Below are positions 44,930-54,516 of a DNA stretch of 64,000 nucleotides, piece after piece (the first letter of the stretch is position 1; each line of letters begins with the position of its first letter). The notes below the pieces were generated by a model, which was given only the letters and a program-made list of their open reading frames with translations, was not told the origin of the DNA and made no database searches. The stretch comes from Streptococcus suis (GTDB lineage: Bacteria; Bacillota; Bacilli; Lactobacillales; Streptococcaceae), in assembly GCF_017601095.1 (NCBI RefSeq), contig NZ_JAGFUX010000006.1, forward strand, positions 1 through 64,000. The letters run 5' to 3'. A program made the position numbers and the translations under genes.

Positions 44930-44937
44930 TACGAATA
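44930..44937 (+). promoter_or_regulatory. cin-box (SigX/ComX-type promoter) before the prepilin peptidase gene
   Basis: TACGAATA exactly matches the streptococcal late-competence -10-like cin-box, with a T-rich stretch upstream. It ends 7 bases before the ATG, so the mRNA would have almost no leader. Confidence 0.75.
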
Positions 44938-44944
44938 AATAGGT

Positions 44945-45589
44945 ATGAAGACAATTATCCTATTTTTCCTTGGAGCTTCTATCGGCTCCTTCTTGGGATT
45001 GGTCATCGACCGTTTCCCTGAACAATCCATTATCGCCCCATCTAGTCACTGCAATGCCTGCAATCGACGTCTCAAGGCTTGGGATCTAATTCCTATTCTT
45101 TCCCAGCTTTCTACAAAATCTAAGTGCCGTTACTGCAAGGCGAAAATTCCTTATTGGTATCTGGGATTGGAATTCTTAGCTGGTCTATTGGTCCTGCTCT
45201 GCCATTTTCACATCCTATCCATAGCTGAAACCATTCTTATCTTTGCAGGGCTGGTCTTGACCATTTACGACATCAAGCATCAGGAATATCCCTTCGCTGT
45301 CTGGCTACTCTTTACCTTTGTAGCCCTCATTCTCTCCCAGCTCAACTGGCTCTTCTGTGGCTTTTTGGTCCTAGCCTATCTGACTGAAAAATGGCAACTC
45401 AATATCGGTTCTGGCGATTTTCTCTATCTGGCAAGTCTGTCACTTTTGTTTGGCTTTAAAGAAATTATCTGGATTATTCAACTTAGTTCCATTTTAGGAC
45501 TGGCTATCTTTTTCATCTTTAAACCAAAATCCCTACCCTATGTACCTTTTCTATTCCTTGCCAGCCTAATCATCAATATCACTCTCTAA
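44945..45589 (+). CDS. cclA: Type IV prepilin peptidase (competence pseudopilin)
   Basis: The 214-residue A24 peptidase has N-terminal membrane helices, a zinc-binding CxxC pair (CNAC and CRYC, about 37-40 and 62-65), FLAGLLVLL and the aspartate in IYDIKHQEYP (about 118-127). It is compact, as in competence systems, where it processes ComGC-type pseudopilins for DNA uptake. A cin-box just upstream implies SigX control, and no ribosome-binding site is present. It is cotranscribed with nothing; a terminator follows. Confidence 0.9.
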   Translation: MKTIILFFLGASIGSFLGLVIDRFPEQSIIAPSSHCNACNRRLKAWDLIPILSQLSTKSKCRYCKAKIPYWYLGLEFLAGLLVLLCHFHILSIAETILIFAGLVLTIYDIKHQEYPFAVWLLFTFVALILSQLNWLFCGFLVLAYLTEKWQLNIGSGDFLYLASLSLLFGFKEIIWIIQLSSILGLAIFFIFKPKSLPYVPFLFLASLIINITL

Positions 45590-45612
45590 ATCGAGCCTAG
45601 CTCGATTTTTTT
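45589..45612 (+). terminator. Terminator after the prepilin peptidase gene
   Basis: AATCGAGC and GCTCGATT with a 3-nt loop are followed by TTTTTTT. Confidence 0.8.
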
Positions 45613-45642
45613 GGTATAATAGAAGGAATAAAGGAGAAAGCT

Positions 45643-47103
45643 ATGACAGTTTTTACAGATGACAGTTTAACCCTGCATACCGATCTTTATCAGATCAATA
45701 TGATGCAGGTCTATTTTAATCAAAAGATCCACAACAAACATGCCGTGTTTGAAGTCTATTTCCGTTCTCAGCCCTTTAAAAATGGCTATGCCGTCTTTGC
45801 TGGTTTGGAGCGTGTGGTAGAATATCTCAATAATCTCAGCTTTAGCCAGACAGATATTGACTATTTGACTGAATTAGGCTATCCAAAGGATTTCCTTGAC
45901 TATTTGGCAAACCTAGAAATGAACTTGACAGTGCGTTCTGCTAAAGAAGGCGACCTAGTCTATGCCAACGAACCCATTATGCAGATTGAAGGACCACTTG
46001 CCCAGTGCCAGTTGATTGAAACAGCTATTCTCAATATCGTCAACTACCAAACCCTGATTGCTACCAAGGCCCGTCGTATCAAGGCAGTCATTGAAGATGA
46101 GCCTCTAATGGAATTCGGTACCCGCCGTGCTCAAGAAATGGATGCTGCTATCTGGGGGACTCGAGCAGCCTTTATCGGCGGTGCTTCTGCCACTTCCAAT
46201 GTTCGAGCTGGCAAAATCTTCGGTATCCCTGTTGCTGGTACCCATGCCCACGCCTTGGTTCAAGCCTATGGCGATGATTACAAGGCTTTCAAGGCCTACG
46301 CTGAAACCCATCATGACTGTGTCTTCCTTGTGGATACCTATGATACATTACGAATCGGTGTCCCTGCAGCCATCAAGGTTGCCAAAGAAATGGGAGATAA
46401 GATTAACTTCAAAGGGGTTCGGATTGATTCAGGCGATATGGCTTATATTTCCAAGAAAGTTCGTCAGCAATTAGATGATGCAGGTTTTACAGATGCGAAG
46501 ATTTACGCATCTAATGACCTGGATGAAAATACCATCCTCAACCTCAAAATGCAAAAGGCAAAAATCGATGTCTGGGGAGTTGGTACCAAACTCATCACCG
46601 CCTACGACCAACCAGCTCTGGGCGCTGTCTACAAGATTGTATCCATCGAAGATGAAGACGGAAGCATGCGGGATACCATCAAACTGTCTTCTAACGTTGA
46701 AAAGGTATCGACACCTGGCAAAAAACAAGTCTGGCGCATCACCTCAAAAGAAAAAGGCAAGTCAGAAGGCGACTATATCACCTTTGCGGATACAGATGTC
46801 AGCCAAATGGACAGCATCTATATGTTCCATCCGACCTATACCTACATCAACAAGACTGTTGAAAACTTCGAGGCTCGTCCTCTTCTCATTCCTATTTTTG
46901 AAGAGGGCAAACAGGTCTATGACCTTCCAAATTTGACGGAGATTCAGGCCTATGCCAACCAAGAATTTGACAAATTATGGGATGAATACAAACGTGTCCT
47001 CAACCCTCAGCTCTATCCAGTTGACCTGGCCCAAGATGTCTGGGATAACAAGATGAACATCATCAATCGCATTCGCAAACAAAGCCAAGCCAAATCCATC
47101 TAA
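45643..47103 (+). CDS. pncB: Nicotinate phosphoribosyltransferase
   Basis: The 486-residue protein has the NAPRTase pattern: LHTDLYQINMMQVYF near the start, EFGTRRAQEMDAAIWGTRAA (about 152-171, containing the phosphohistidine-region motif), TSNVRAGKIFGIPVAGTHAHA, and RIDSGDMAYISKKVR. It makes nicotinate mononucleotide from nicotinate and PRPP with ATP. AAAGGAG lies 7 bases before the ATG. It is followed 12 bases later by nadE, forming the NAD salvage operon. Confidence 0.96.
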   Translation: MTVFTDDSLTLHTDLYQINMMQVYFNQKIHNKHAVFEVYFRSQPFKNGYAVFAGLERVVEYLNNLSFSQTDIDYLTELGYPKDFLDYLANLEMNLTVRSAKEGDLVYANEPIMQIEGPLAQCQLIETAILNIVNYQTLIATKARRIKAVIEDEPLMEFGTRRAQEMDAAIWGTRAAFIGGASATSNVRAGKIFGIPVAGTHAHALVQAYGDDYKAFKAYAETHHDCVFLVDTYDTLRIGVPAAIKVAKEMGDKINFKGVRIDSGDMAYISKKVRQQLDDAGFTDAKIYASNDLDENTILNLKMQKAKIDVWGVGTKLITAYDQPALGAVYKIVSIEDEDGSMRDTIKLSSNVEKVSTPGKKQVWRITSKEKGKSEGDYITFADTDVSQMDSIYMFHPTYTYINKTVENFEARPLLIPIFEEGKQVYDLPNLTEIQAYANQEFDKLWDEYKRVLNPQLYPVDLAQDVWDNKMNIINRIRKQSQAKSI

Positions 47104-47115
47104 GAAAGGTAGCCA

Positions 47116-47940
47116 ATGACCCTACAAAAAACCATTATCAAGGAACTTGGCGTCCAGCCAAGCATTGACCCCAATGAAGAAATCCGTCGCTCCATCGACT
47201 TTCTCAAGGACTATCTGAAAAAACATCCCTTTTTGAAAACCTATGTCTTGGGGATTTCAGGTGGACAAGACTCGACCTTGGCTGGTCGTTTGGCTCAGCT
47301 GACTATGGAAGAAATGCGGGCGGAAACAGGTGACGATTCTTATCAATTTATCGCTATCCGCCTCCCTTACGGTGTACAAGCTGACGAGTCCGACGCCCAA
47401 GCAGCCCTAGCCTTTATTCAACCAGATGTCAGCCTGACCATCAATATCAAGGAAGCTACCGATGCCATGGTGGCTGCCGTCAATGCAAATGGGCTTGCTA
47501 TGTCTGATTTTAATAAAGGAAATGCAAAAGCCCGCATGCGTATGATTGCCCAATACGCTGTTGCTGGTGAACGTAAGGGGGCTGTTATTGGAACTGACCA
47601 TGCCGCCGAGAATATTACCGGCTTCTTTACCAAGCACGGTGATGGCGGTGCAGACATCCTGCCCCTCTACCGATTAAACAAACGCCAAGGAAAACAGCTT
47701 CTAGCTGAACTGGGGGCAGATGAAAAACTCTACCTCAAAGTTCCTACTGCGGACTTGGAAGAAGACAAGCCAGGCCTGGCGGATGAAGTAGCACTTGGTG
47801 TCACCTATAACCAAATCGACGACTATCTTGAAGGCAAAACCATCGACTCTCAAGCCCAAACCATTATCGAAGGATGGTGGAAGAAAACAGCCCACAAACG
47901 CCACTTACCAATCACGATTTTTGATGACTTTTGGAAATAA
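47116..47940 (+). CDS. nadE: Ammonia-dependent NAD+ synthetase
   Basis: The 274-residue enzyme has the PP-loop motif [17 protein letters not shown] (about 43-59), [20 protein letters not shown] and the closing [14 protein letters not shown]. It amidates nicotinate adenine dinucleotide. The length is that of the short, NH3-dependent form. AAAGGTAGCC precedes the ATG. A BOX-like repeat follows directly after the stop codon. Confidence 0.96.
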   Translation: MTLQKTIIKELGVQPSIDPNEEIRRSIDFLKDYLKKHPFLKTYVLGISGGQDSTLAGRLAQLTMEEMRAETGDDSYQFIAIRLPYGVQADESDAQAALAFIQPDVSLTINIKEATDAMVAAVNANGLAMSDFNKGNAKARMRMIAQYAVAGERKGAVIGTDHAAENITGFFTKHGDGGADILPLYRLNKRQGKQLLAELGADEKLYLKVPTADLEEDKPGLADEVALGVTYNQIDDYLEGKTIDSQAQTIIEGWWKKTAHKRHLPITIFDDFWK

Positions 47941-48204
47941 TACTCTTCGAAAATCAAAATCAGACCTTGTTGACTTGATTTGATGACTGAGAAGCTCCTG
48001 TGGAGGTTTTCAGCCTGTTCCCTTGAAATATAAAAGGAACAGCGTTCTATCTACATCATATCGATACGAACTAGGTTCGCTCTAGCTCCAACCTCCAAAG
48101 GTTCCCCGAACCTTTTTGTAGCGAACAGGTTCGCTCTAGCTCCAACCTCCAAAGGTTCCCCGAACCTTTGGAGCTAGTCTGATTTTGATTTTCATTGAGT
48201 ATAA
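47941..48204. repeat. BOX-like streptococcal repeat element
   Basis: The region starts TACTCTTCGAAAATC and ends GATTTTCATTGAGTATAA, the ends of pneumococcal BOX elements as I recall them. Inside, a perfect 43-bp unit occurs twice (48073-48115 and 48127-48169, period 54), containing the self-complementary AACCTCCAAAGGTT-type core and a GAACC tail that can fold with the TTGGAGCTAG end. It is a non-coding, mobile-like element between nadE and trpB. Confidence 0.75.
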
Positions 48205-48211
48205 AAATTAA

Positions 48212-48238
48212 CCCCTGACGATAGGCAAGCGTCAGGGG
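48212..48238 (-). terminator. Terminator of trpB
   Basis: CCCCTGACG and CGTCAGGGG form a 9-bp GC-rich stem with a 9-nt loop, followed on the minus strand by TTAATTTTTA. Confidence 0.8.
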
Positions 48239-48245
48239 ATTTCTT

Positions 48246-49421
48246 TTATCTACTCTCCAAATAATCCGCAATCGCTGCGACATCCTTGTCTCCTCGACCG
48301 GATACATTGATAATAATGATTTTATCTTTATCTAATTGTGGAGCTAGTATTATAGCTTCAGCAATCGCATGAGACGATTCAATGGCTGGAAGAATTCCTT
48401 CTGTACGGCTTAAGGTCAGCAGGGCATTGACAGCTTCATCATCGGTTGCTGCGACATATTGAACTCGACCAGTTTCCTTATAGTGAGCATGCTCTGGACC
48501 AACACCTGGATAATCCAAACCTGCTGAAATGGAATAAACAGGTGCTACTCCACCATTCTCATCAAAAAGGGAGATCGTCTTCATACCATCAACCACACCG
48601 ACTGTTCCTTTCGTCATGGTAGCGGCATGGAGTTTCGTATCAACACCTTTACCAGCAGCTTCTACACCAATCAATTGAATCGACTCATCGGGTAAATATT
48701 GAGAAAATGCACCAATGGCATTGGAACCACCACCAACACAAGCAATGACATAGTCTGGCAAACGACCTTCTTTTTCCAGAATTTGACGCCGAGATTCCAC
48801 ACTAATTATTTTTTGAAATTCATGGACAATGGTCGGATAGGGATGAGGACCAACTGCGGATCCTAAAACATAGAAGGCATCCAAATCAGCCATCCAAGCA
48901 CCGAATGCCGCATCAACAGCCTCTTTCAGGGTCTGAGTGCCATCCGTTACAACATGAACACGCGCCCCCATCATCTCCATTCGGAAAACATTGAGTCGTT
49001 GACGCTTAACATCTTCAGCTCCCATATAAACATCACAGCCCAGGCCAAATCGAGCAGCAACAGCTGCAGTAGCGACTCCGTGTTGACCAGCACCAGTTTC
49101 GGCAATCACACGGGTTTTACCCATTCGTTTAGCTAAAAGGATTTGTCCCAATACATTATTGAGTTTGTGTGAGCCTAGGTGATTCAAATCTTCCCGTTTA
49201 AGGTAAATTTTTGCACCGCCCAGTTCTTTAGTCAGTGATTCTGCAAAATAGAGTGGCGTTTCACGACCAGCATAATCCTTTAAATAGCCTTGATATTCTG
49301 CGATAAATGTCGGATCCTTACGATAGGTTTCAAAAGTTTCTTCCAACTGATCCAATAATACCTGAATCTGCTCAGGTACAAAGCTACCACCAAATTGTCC
49401 AAAATAACCTTTTTCTGCCAT
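48246..49421 (-). CDS. trpB: Tryptophan synthase beta chain, stand-alone
   Basis: The 391-residue PLP enzyme joins indole and serine to make tryptophan. It has the TrpB1 layout: GQFGGSFVPE at the start, the Schiff-base lysine in HLGSHKLNN (about 82-90), AETGAGQHGVA, the phosphate loop VGGGSNAIG and SGRGDKD. The usual Lys motif is HTGAHKINN, so three neighbouring residues are replaced. No trpA, trpC or other trp gene is adjacent. A T-box and strong promoter control it. AGAGGAAAG precedes the ATG. Confidence 0.93.
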   Translation of the reverse strand: MAEKGYFGQFGGSFVPEQIQVLLDQLEETFETYRKDPTFIAEYQGYLKDYAGRETPLYFAESLTKELGGAKIYLKREDLNHLGSHKLNNVLGQILLAKRMGKTRVIAETGAGQHGVATAAVAARFGLGCDVYMGAEDVKRQRLNVFRMEMMGARVHVVTDGTQTLKEAVDAAFGAWMADLDAFYVLGSAVGPHPYPTIVHEFQKIISVESRRQILEKEGRLPDYVIACVGGGSNAIGAFSQYLPDESIQLIGVEAAGKGVDTKLHAATMTKGTVGVVDGMKTISLFDENGGVAPVYSISAGLDYPGVGPEHAHYKETGRVQYVAATDDEAVNALLTLSRTEGILPAIESSHAIAEAIILAPQLDKDKIIIINVSGRGDKDVAAIADYLESR

Positions 49422-49542
49422 ATTCTTTCCTCTTTCTATTTCAACTATTTGAGATTTGTCACTTTACAACATCTTACAATCATTTAAATATTACTACGCC
49501 ATCGTTTCATCTTGTTTACCTCGTAATGTCTTAACAGACAAT

Positions 49543-49835
49543 GAAAAAGCCCCCGCATATTGAAAAACAATATGCGAGGGCGTCAATGACACGGTACCAC
49601 CTCACTTATAGGATTTGTCTAGAATCATCCCATATCTCAGCTCCTCAAACAAGGAGTTGCACTGTAAGGTGTGCGGACCGAACTATCATTGTTTTAAGTT
49701 CATTTGCGTGACTGTTTTGGCTACTTGCTGTCTGGCAACGAAGCCCACAATCTTATCAGCCCATTTCATAAAACTCCGCCACCCGTTCTCAGCACCACAG
49801 GCTCCCTGAAGACTTCTGCTTTACTACTTCTTCTG
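49543..49835 (-). promoter_or_regulatory. T-box leader with tryptophan specifier (trpB)
   Basis: On the minus strand the leader contains the T-box core GAGGTGGTACCGTG (49590-49603) and, just after it, a terminator stem GCCCTCGCATATTG / CAATATGCGGGGGC followed by TTTTT (49543-49581). Upstream is a Stem I-like region with GAGAACGGGTGGCGGA and, in the expected 3' part of its loop, GAAATGGGC. The UGG at 49761-49763 is the probable Trp specifier. Uncharged tRNA-Trp would stabilise the antiterminator and switch on trpB. Confidence 0.85.
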
Positions 49836-49845
49836 ATTACAGATG

Positions 49846-49874
49846 ATTATACGCCTTCCATCTGTACTTGTCAA
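49846..49874 (-). promoter_or_regulatory. Consensus sigma-A promoter for the trpB leader
   Basis: TTGACA (49869-49874) and TATAAT (49846-49851) are separated by exactly 17 bases on the minus strand, a perfect consensus, followed by the T-box leader. Confidence 0.9.
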
Positions 49875-49908
49875 GAAATTTGTTGAAATTTTCTAAAAAA
49901 TCTGAAAA

Positions 49909-50433
49909 CTAGTCTGTGACACTTCTCTGATAGAACCTGCACCACATCCGATAGGCACCATATGCTAGTACACCTCCTAAGGTATTGGTCCATAGATCAT
50001 CCACTTCAAACACTCGCCCTGCATCAATGAGTATGTCTAGCAATAGCTGAGTGCACTCAATAAACAAGCTCATAAAAAAACTATACCCTATAACTGCTTT
50101 AAGGCTCCGCCATTTTTCAAAAAGGAAAAGGAGAAGTAAAACCAGAGGAAAGAGCAGAAAAATATTGGTGATATTCTGCAAGAATATCCAGCCCAAATCT
50201 GCTAGGCTATCTACCTTATCCCCGTTGACGATGCTGTTGAAAGGAGTTGGTAAAAGATAGAGACGGCCAATTTGAATAATTCCTGGAGTCGAGAAATCCT
50301 TATACTGAGGGTACCAGGCCTGTGGTAGGAAACAGAGTAAAACAATAGCCAGAGCGTAAGCTCCAGCTAAGCTTTTACAAACTTTTCTTCCTAACCTGGT
50401 CACATTGCCGTCAGCTTGGAAGAATGTTTTCAT
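49909..50433 (-). CDS. VanZ-like membrane protein
   Basis: The protein is about 174 residues from the ATG at 50433, whose TGA/ATG overlaps the rlmN stop in ATGA; upstream reading lies within rlmN. It has four transmembrane helices. The VanZ-type segment is [28 protein letters not shown] (split here: [13 protein letters not shown], then [20 protein letters not shown]), which is the family signature. Relatives of VanZ give low-level teicoplanin tolerance; its role here is unknown. Confidence 0.88.
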   Translation of the reverse strand: MKTFFQADGNVTRLGRKVCKSLAGAYALAIVLLCFLPQAWYPQYKDFSTPGIIQIGRLYLLPTPFNSIVNGDKVDSLADLGWIFLQNITNIFLLFPLVLLLLFLFEKWRSLKAVIGYSFFMSLFIECTQLLLDILIDAGRVFEVDDLWTNTLGGVLAYGAYRMWCRFYQRSVTD

Positions 50434-51542
50434 GCCTGAATACCTGCCTTGGCTTTTGCTGCGGCGATGCGTGCACGCGCTTTTTCGCGGTCTTTTTTGA
50501 GTGTATTGGAACGCAACTGACCACAAGCAGCATCAATATCAGTACCATGTTCCTGACGAACAACACAGTTGACCCCATTTTTCTTCAATACATCAAAGAA
50601 AGCCAAGGTCCGCTCTCTAGTTGATCGGCTATACTGATCGTGCTCGCTTACAGGGTTATATGGAATGAGGTTGATATAAGACAATTTACGGATATTCTTG
50701 GTCAAATCAGCCAATTCCTGTGCCTGTTCCACTCCATCGTTCACCTCATTAAGCATGATGTACTCAAAGGTCACTCGGCGGTTGGTTACCTTAATATAGT
50801 CTTCGATTGCCTCAAACAAGACTTCGATCGGATAACGTCGGTTAATCCTCATGATGCTAGAGCGAAGGTCATTATTTGGTGCATGAAGGGATACTGCCAA
50901 GTTAACTTGAACACCCTCGCGGGCAAAATCACGAATCTTTGGCGCCAAACCAGAGGTGGAAACGGTGATGTGACGGGCACCGATTCCCAAACCCTTATCA
51001 TCATTGACCACACGCAAGAAGGTCATAACATTATCATAGTTGTCAAGTGGCTCACCGATTCCCATGACAACAATATGACTGACACGCTCGTTCTGATTGC
51101 GCTCATCCAGGTATTTTTGTACCAACATAATCTGAGCCACAATCTCACCGCTGGTCAAATCCCGTTGCTTTGGAATCAAACCTGAGGCACAGAAGGTACA
51201 GCCGATATTACAACCTACCTGAGTGGTTACACAGACTGACAGACCATAATGCTGGTGCATGAGAACTGTTTCAATCAACATACCATCTGGCAATTCAAAC
51301 AGGTATTTGATAGTTCCGTCCTTGGACTCCTGAACAATCCGTTGTTTGAGGGGATTGACCACAAAGTTTTCTTCTAATTTTTCAATCAATGACTTGGGCA
51401 GGTTGGTCATTTCCGCAAAGGTTTGGACACGGGAACGATAGAGCCATTCCCAGATTTGCGTGGCACGGAATTTTTTCTCCCCATGCTCCAAAGCCCAATC
51501 GATTAGTCCTTGTCTTGTTAGGCTATAAATGGATGGTTTCAT
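50430..51542 (-). CDS. rlmN: Dual-specificity rRNA/tRNA A-C2 methyltransferase RlmN
   Basis: The 370-residue radical-SAM enzyme has the CxxxCxxC motif in [12 protein letters not shown] (about 115-126), [19 protein letters not shown], and the C-terminal methyl-carrying cysteine in [19 protein letters not shown]. It methylates A2503 of 23S rRNA and A37 of some tRNAs. It starts 7 bases after the YutD gene and overlaps the VanZ-like gene by 4 bases. Confidence 0.95.
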   Translation of the reverse strand: MKPSIYSLTRQGLIDWALEHGEKKFRATQIWEWLYRSRVQTFAEMTNLPKSLIEKLEENFVVNPLKQRIVQESKDGTIKYLFELPDGMLIETVLMHQHYGLSVCVTTQVGCNIGCTFCASGLIPKQRDLTSGEIVAQIMLVQKYLDERNQNERVSHIVVMGIGEPLDNYDNVMTFLRVVNDDKGLGIGARHITVSTSGLAPKIRDFAREGVQVNLAVSLHAPNNDLRSSIMRINRRYPIEVLFEAIEDYIKVTNRRVTFEYIMLNEVNDGVEQAQELADLTKNIRKLSYINLIPYNPVSEHDQYSRSTRERTLAFFDVLKKNGVNCVVRQEHGTDIDAACGQLRSNTLKKDREKARARIAAAKAKAGIQA

Positions 51543-51548
51543 ATTGTC

Positions 51549-52229
51549 TTACTTTTGTCGAATGACAAATCCTCTCTTGGTTTCTTTTGGCTCTTGACTC
51601 GGTTTTTGACCTGGTTTATCCGGTTTTCTGTCCGACTTTTTCTTTCGGCCCTGACTCAATTTTTCTTCGTTTCGAATCGTAAAGGCTGCTTTTTGACCTT
51701 GTTTTTTGTTTTCTTGTCTCTTCTGCTCTTGTTTTTTGGAGTCCAGTTTCTTTGACCCCTTGGCTACTTGTTGCTTTTGGATTTGAGACTGCTTTCCAGT
51801 AGAGTCTTGCTGGCGAGTTCGGTTGCGAGAACGATTGCGTCGACGACGTACAGGTTTGTCTTCTGGTTCGTCCGGCAATTCTTGTGGCATGGGATTTTCT
51901 AATATAAAGTAGGCGCAACCGAAGTTACAAAACTCTGTCAAATAATCATCCAAACGACCAATTTTCTGCTCAGAAGCCACCTTGCGGTCATCCTTGTAAA
52001 AACCTTTCAAGCGCAGTTGCTCGTTTCCCCAGTCTCCCACGATGTAGTCAAATTTGAGCATGAGCTGGGAGAAGCGTTGTCCAAATGCAGTTTGGTCAAA
52101 GGCTTCCTTGTAGTTTTCCACCAAGTCTAATTGAATCTGCTCTGCAACAACCTTGTCTCCCACTCGGGCGAAGCTTGGTCCTGGAAATTTATTGTAATTG
52201 TATAATTCTGGAGAAATTTCTTTCTTCAT
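51549..52229 (-). CDS. YutD-family protein with a long basic disordered tail
   Basis: The protein has 226 residues. The N-terminal 115 residues are the YutD/DUF1027 domain (KFDYIVGDWGNEQLRLKGFY, then LDDYLTEFCNFGCAYFILEN). The rest is low-complexity and rich in Lys, Gln and Arg (RRRRNRSRNRTRQQ, GSKKLDSKKQEQKRQE). The tail is much longer than in Bacillus YutD and could bind RNA or DNA. GAGGAAAC precedes the ATG. It is cotranscribed with rlmN. Confidence 0.87.
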   Translation of the reverse strand: MKKEISPELYNYNKFPGPSFARVGDKVVAEQIQLDLVENYKEAFDQTAFGQRFSQLMLKFDYIVGDWGNEQLRLKGFYKDDRKVASEQKIGRLDDYLTEFCNFGCAYFILENPMPQELPDEPEDKPVRRRRNRSRNRTRQQDSTGKQSQIQKQQVAKGSKKLDSKKQEQKRQENKKQGQKAAFTIRNEEKLSQGRKKKSDRKPDKPGQKPSQEPKETKRGFVIRQK

Positions 52230-52330
52230 GTTTCCTCCTCAAAAGTATCTTAACCTTTATATTATAACATGAATTTCATAAATCTTTGCCTTTGGCATTG
52301 AATTGGAGAATTTTCAGACAATTCTATGCA

Positions 52331-52354
52331 AAAAAAGAGCGATTATTCGCTCTT
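52331..52354 (-). terminator. Terminator overlapping the sepM stop
   Basis: AAGAGCG and CGCTCTT with a 6-nt loop are followed by TTTTTT on the minus strand; the TAA of sepM lies in the loop. Confidence 0.8.
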
Positions 52355-53401
52355 AGTTTTTTCTAAATAATCAATGGCATCTTGAACAGTCGTTACTGGA
52401 ACAAGCTCGATTGACAAACCTTCCTCTTCAACAACTTCCAAGGCCTCCTCATAGTTGGTTTTGGCATTTGGATTTTCCTTCAAAACAGCTTCATCAATAG
52501 GATTATTTGGAACAAAGAAGACTGTTGCACCTGACTTGGCTGCAGAAAGTACCTTTTTATCAGCTCCACCGATATCACCGACGGAACCGTCCTGTTCGAT
52601 GGTTCCTGTACCTGCAATCACACGGCCACTGCGCAAGGTGGGATCTGCCAACTGCGTATAGATAGACAGGGTAAACATCAAACCAGCACTTGGACCACCG
52701 ATATTTCCTGTCTGGAAATCAATCGGCACATCACTTGTCACTTCCGTATGGTCTACCAAGGAGATTCCAATCCCATTTTTTCCATTTTCCAGCTTGATGA
52801 TTTGTCCATCAGCTGTTTGTTCGATACCGTTCGACACATAACCTACGGTCACATCTGATCCCAATTCCAAACTGCTGACATAGTCAATCAATTCTGCTGA
52901 ACTCTCAAAGGTTTTGCCATTAATACTCACAACCGTGTCTGCAATATTGAGAATCCCTTGGAAGGTCGAATCCTCTGCCAAACCGAGGACATAAACACCA
53001 AAGAAGTCCATAGTAACTTCTTTCCCTGCCAAGGTCAAACCTTGATACTTGGCCAAGTTTTGAGAGGTTTCCATATAAAACTGTGCAATGCGATAGTATT
53101 CTTCACTATCTGCTCCACCTGTCATTTCTTGCTCAGATTGGATATCAGAGTGACTATCAAATGCTGCAAATAAGAGTTTGATAGCCGTAGCCTGTTGGAC
53201 GGTCACATAGGTAAAGTTATAGGAGCCATCCTCCTGATCAACTTCCCCATTAACCTGAAGGACAGACCGAACATCCATTGCCCCTCCAGGACTCTCGATA
53301 TAGTAGGGAAGGGGAAAAAACATGGCAAACCAAATCAACAAGGTTCCCAAGACGATGGAAGTGATTAGCACCCACTTCCTATTTACACTTTTATTTTTCA
53401 T
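52343..53401 (-). CDS. sepM: SepM-like pheromone-processing serine protease (PDZ-Lon)
   Basis: The 352-residue membrane protease has one N-terminal transmembrane helix (about 10-30), a PDZ domain (about 125-205; [20 protein letters not shown]) and a Lon-type Ser-Lys peptidase domain ([17 protein letters not shown] with the serine at about 234 and the lysine in [10 protein letters not shown] about 45 residues later). In S. mutans SepM trims the competence-stimulating peptide. It overlaps coaD by 4 bases. Confidence 0.9.
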   Translation of the reverse strand: MKNKSVNRKWVLITSIVLGTLLIWFAMFFPLPYYIESPGGAMDVRSVLQVNGEVDQEDGSYNFTYVTVQQATAIKLLFAAFDSHSDIQSEQEMTGGADSEEYYRIAQFYMETSQNLAKYQGLTLAGKEVTMDFFGVYVLGLAEDSTFQGILNIADTVVSINGKTFESSAELIDYVSSLELGSDVTVGYVSNGIEQTADGQIIKLENGKNGIGISLVDHTEVTSDVPIDFQTGNIGGPSAGLMFTLSIYTQLADPTLRSGRVIAGTGTIEQDGSVGDIGGADKKVLSAAKSGATVFFVPNNPIDEAVLKENPNAKTNYEEALEVVEEEGLSIELVPVTTVQDAIDYLEKTKSE

Positions 53402-53877
53402 TTTGAATCTAACTCCTGACTAACTCTCAAGGGGACATAAGGACCAATGTCCTGACCAAACTGTACTAATTCCCGCACTTGACTCGAAGAAACAAATTTT
53501 AACTCTGGCTTAGCAATCAGATAGATGGTCTCCAAATCTGGTGCCAGCTGGCGATTATAGAAATCAAAACTAGACTCGTATTCCAAGTCTGTCGCATTTC
53601 GCAAACCCCTCACTAGGTGCGTCACTCCAAGACGATGCGCCACATCTACCACCAATTCATTTTTAGCAAGAAAGGCTTCTACCTTGTCCTCTGCTGCAAA
53701 CAAATCCTCCAAAACAGCCAAACGCTGCTCTGGACTAAGCAAGCCATTCTTGTTGGGATTGGTAAAGATTCCGACATATAGCTTATCAAACAGGCCACTA
53801 GCCCGCTCTATCAGGTCCATATGACCCTTGGTAATGGGGTCAAAAGACCCTGTAAACAATCCAATCTTATCTGACAT
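53398..53877 (-). CDS. coaD: Phosphopantetheine adenylyltransferase
   Basis: The 159-residue nucleotidyltransferase has the (T/H)xGH-type motif [14 protein letters not shown] (about 10-23), [14 protein letters not shown] and the closing [12 protein letters not shown]. It converts 4'-phosphopantetheine and ATP to dephospho-CoA, the fourth step of CoA synthesis. Its start overlaps the rsmD stop by 11 bases and its stop overlaps sepM, so rsmD-coaD-sepM are one operon. Confidence 0.96.
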   Translation of the reverse strand: MSDKIGLFTGSFDPITKGHMDLIERASGLFDKLYVGIFTNPNKNGLLSPEQRLAVLEDLFAAEDKVEAFLAKNELVVDVAHRLGVTHLVRGLRNATDLEYESSFDFYNRQLAPDLETIYLIAKPELKFVSSSQVRELVQFGQDIGPYVPLRVSQELDSK

Positions 53878-54406
53878 ATACTGTTACCTTACTGATTCCG
53901 TAGATTTTTTCCTTCCAGATGCCCAGCTCTGCTATTTCCTCCGGAAGAAAGACCGCCTTATCTGTCTCGCAGACCACCATGACGTTTTGGGACAAAAGCT
54001 GACGCTGGCACAGCTCGGTAATGTCTGCTACGATGGCCTCTGCTGCATAGGGAGGATCCAAAAAGACCAGGTCGAAGGAACCGCTCAAGTGAGCCAGGGC
54101 CTGCTTGGCTTCCATAGCCATGAGCTGAAACTTATTGTCCTCCTTGGTCATGCGAATATTGTCGCGGATAATGGCTTGCGCTCTCCGATCCCGCTCAACC
54201 AGAACTGCCGACTCCATGCCGCGAGAAACAGCCTCGATAGACAGACCACCACTGCCTGCGTAGAGATCTAAAACCCGCCCACCGTCAAAATAGGGACCAA
54301 TCATATTGAACATAGCACCACGCACCTTGTCCGATGTGGGTCTGGTTGTCTTTCCTTCTAAGGTTTTTAAGGGCCTACCGCCATAGTTTCCTGACACAAT
54401 TCTCAT
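53867..54406 (-). CDS. rsmD: 16S rRNA (guanine966-N2)-methyltransferase
   Basis: The 179-residue RsmD has [29 protein letters not shown], motif [15 protein letters not shown] and catalytic FLDPPYA. The ATG at 54406 gives the usual length; a start 16 codons earlier would lie across the promoter. The TATAAT element ends only 7 bases before this ATG and no SD is seen, so the transcript may be leaderless. Confidence 0.94.
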   Translation of the reverse strand: MRIVSGNYGGRPLKTLEGKTTRPTSDKVRGAMFNMIGPYFDGGRVLDLYAGSGGLSIEAVSRGMESAVLVERDRRAQAIIRDNIRMTKEDNKFQLMAMEAKQALAHLSGSFDLVFLDPPYAAEAIVADITELCQRQLLSQNVMVVCETDKAVFLPEEIAELGIWKEKIYGISKVTVYVR

Positions 54407-54413
54407 AAAGTCT

Positions 54414-54422
54414 ATTATAGCA
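54414..54422 (-). promoter_or_regulatory. Extended -10 promoter of the rsmD operon
   Basis: TGC-TATAAT reads on the minus strand directly upstream of rsmD; no clear -35 is visible, as often for TGn-type promoters. The -10 ends 7 bases before the ATG. Confidence 0.65.
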
Positions 54423-54460
54423 AAAATTTGATTAATGTGAGGAAATTGCTCCATTATAGA

Positions 54461-54488
54461 AAAAAACGATAGCCCTCAAGCTATCGTT
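54461..54488 (-). terminator. Terminator after the Ser/Thr-rich protein gene
   Basis: AACGATAGC and GCTATCGTT with a 6-nt loop are followed on the minus strand by TTTTTTTCTATAATG. Confidence 0.85.
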
Positions 54489-54516
54489 TACTTTTTATTA
54501 TCAGTCCCAAAATCCA

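Noticed and set aside
48071..48307. 78-codon minus-strand frame with a repeated peptide
   Set aside because: Its repeated part is the translated 43-bp BOX-like unit and it runs into trpB; no ribosome-binding site.
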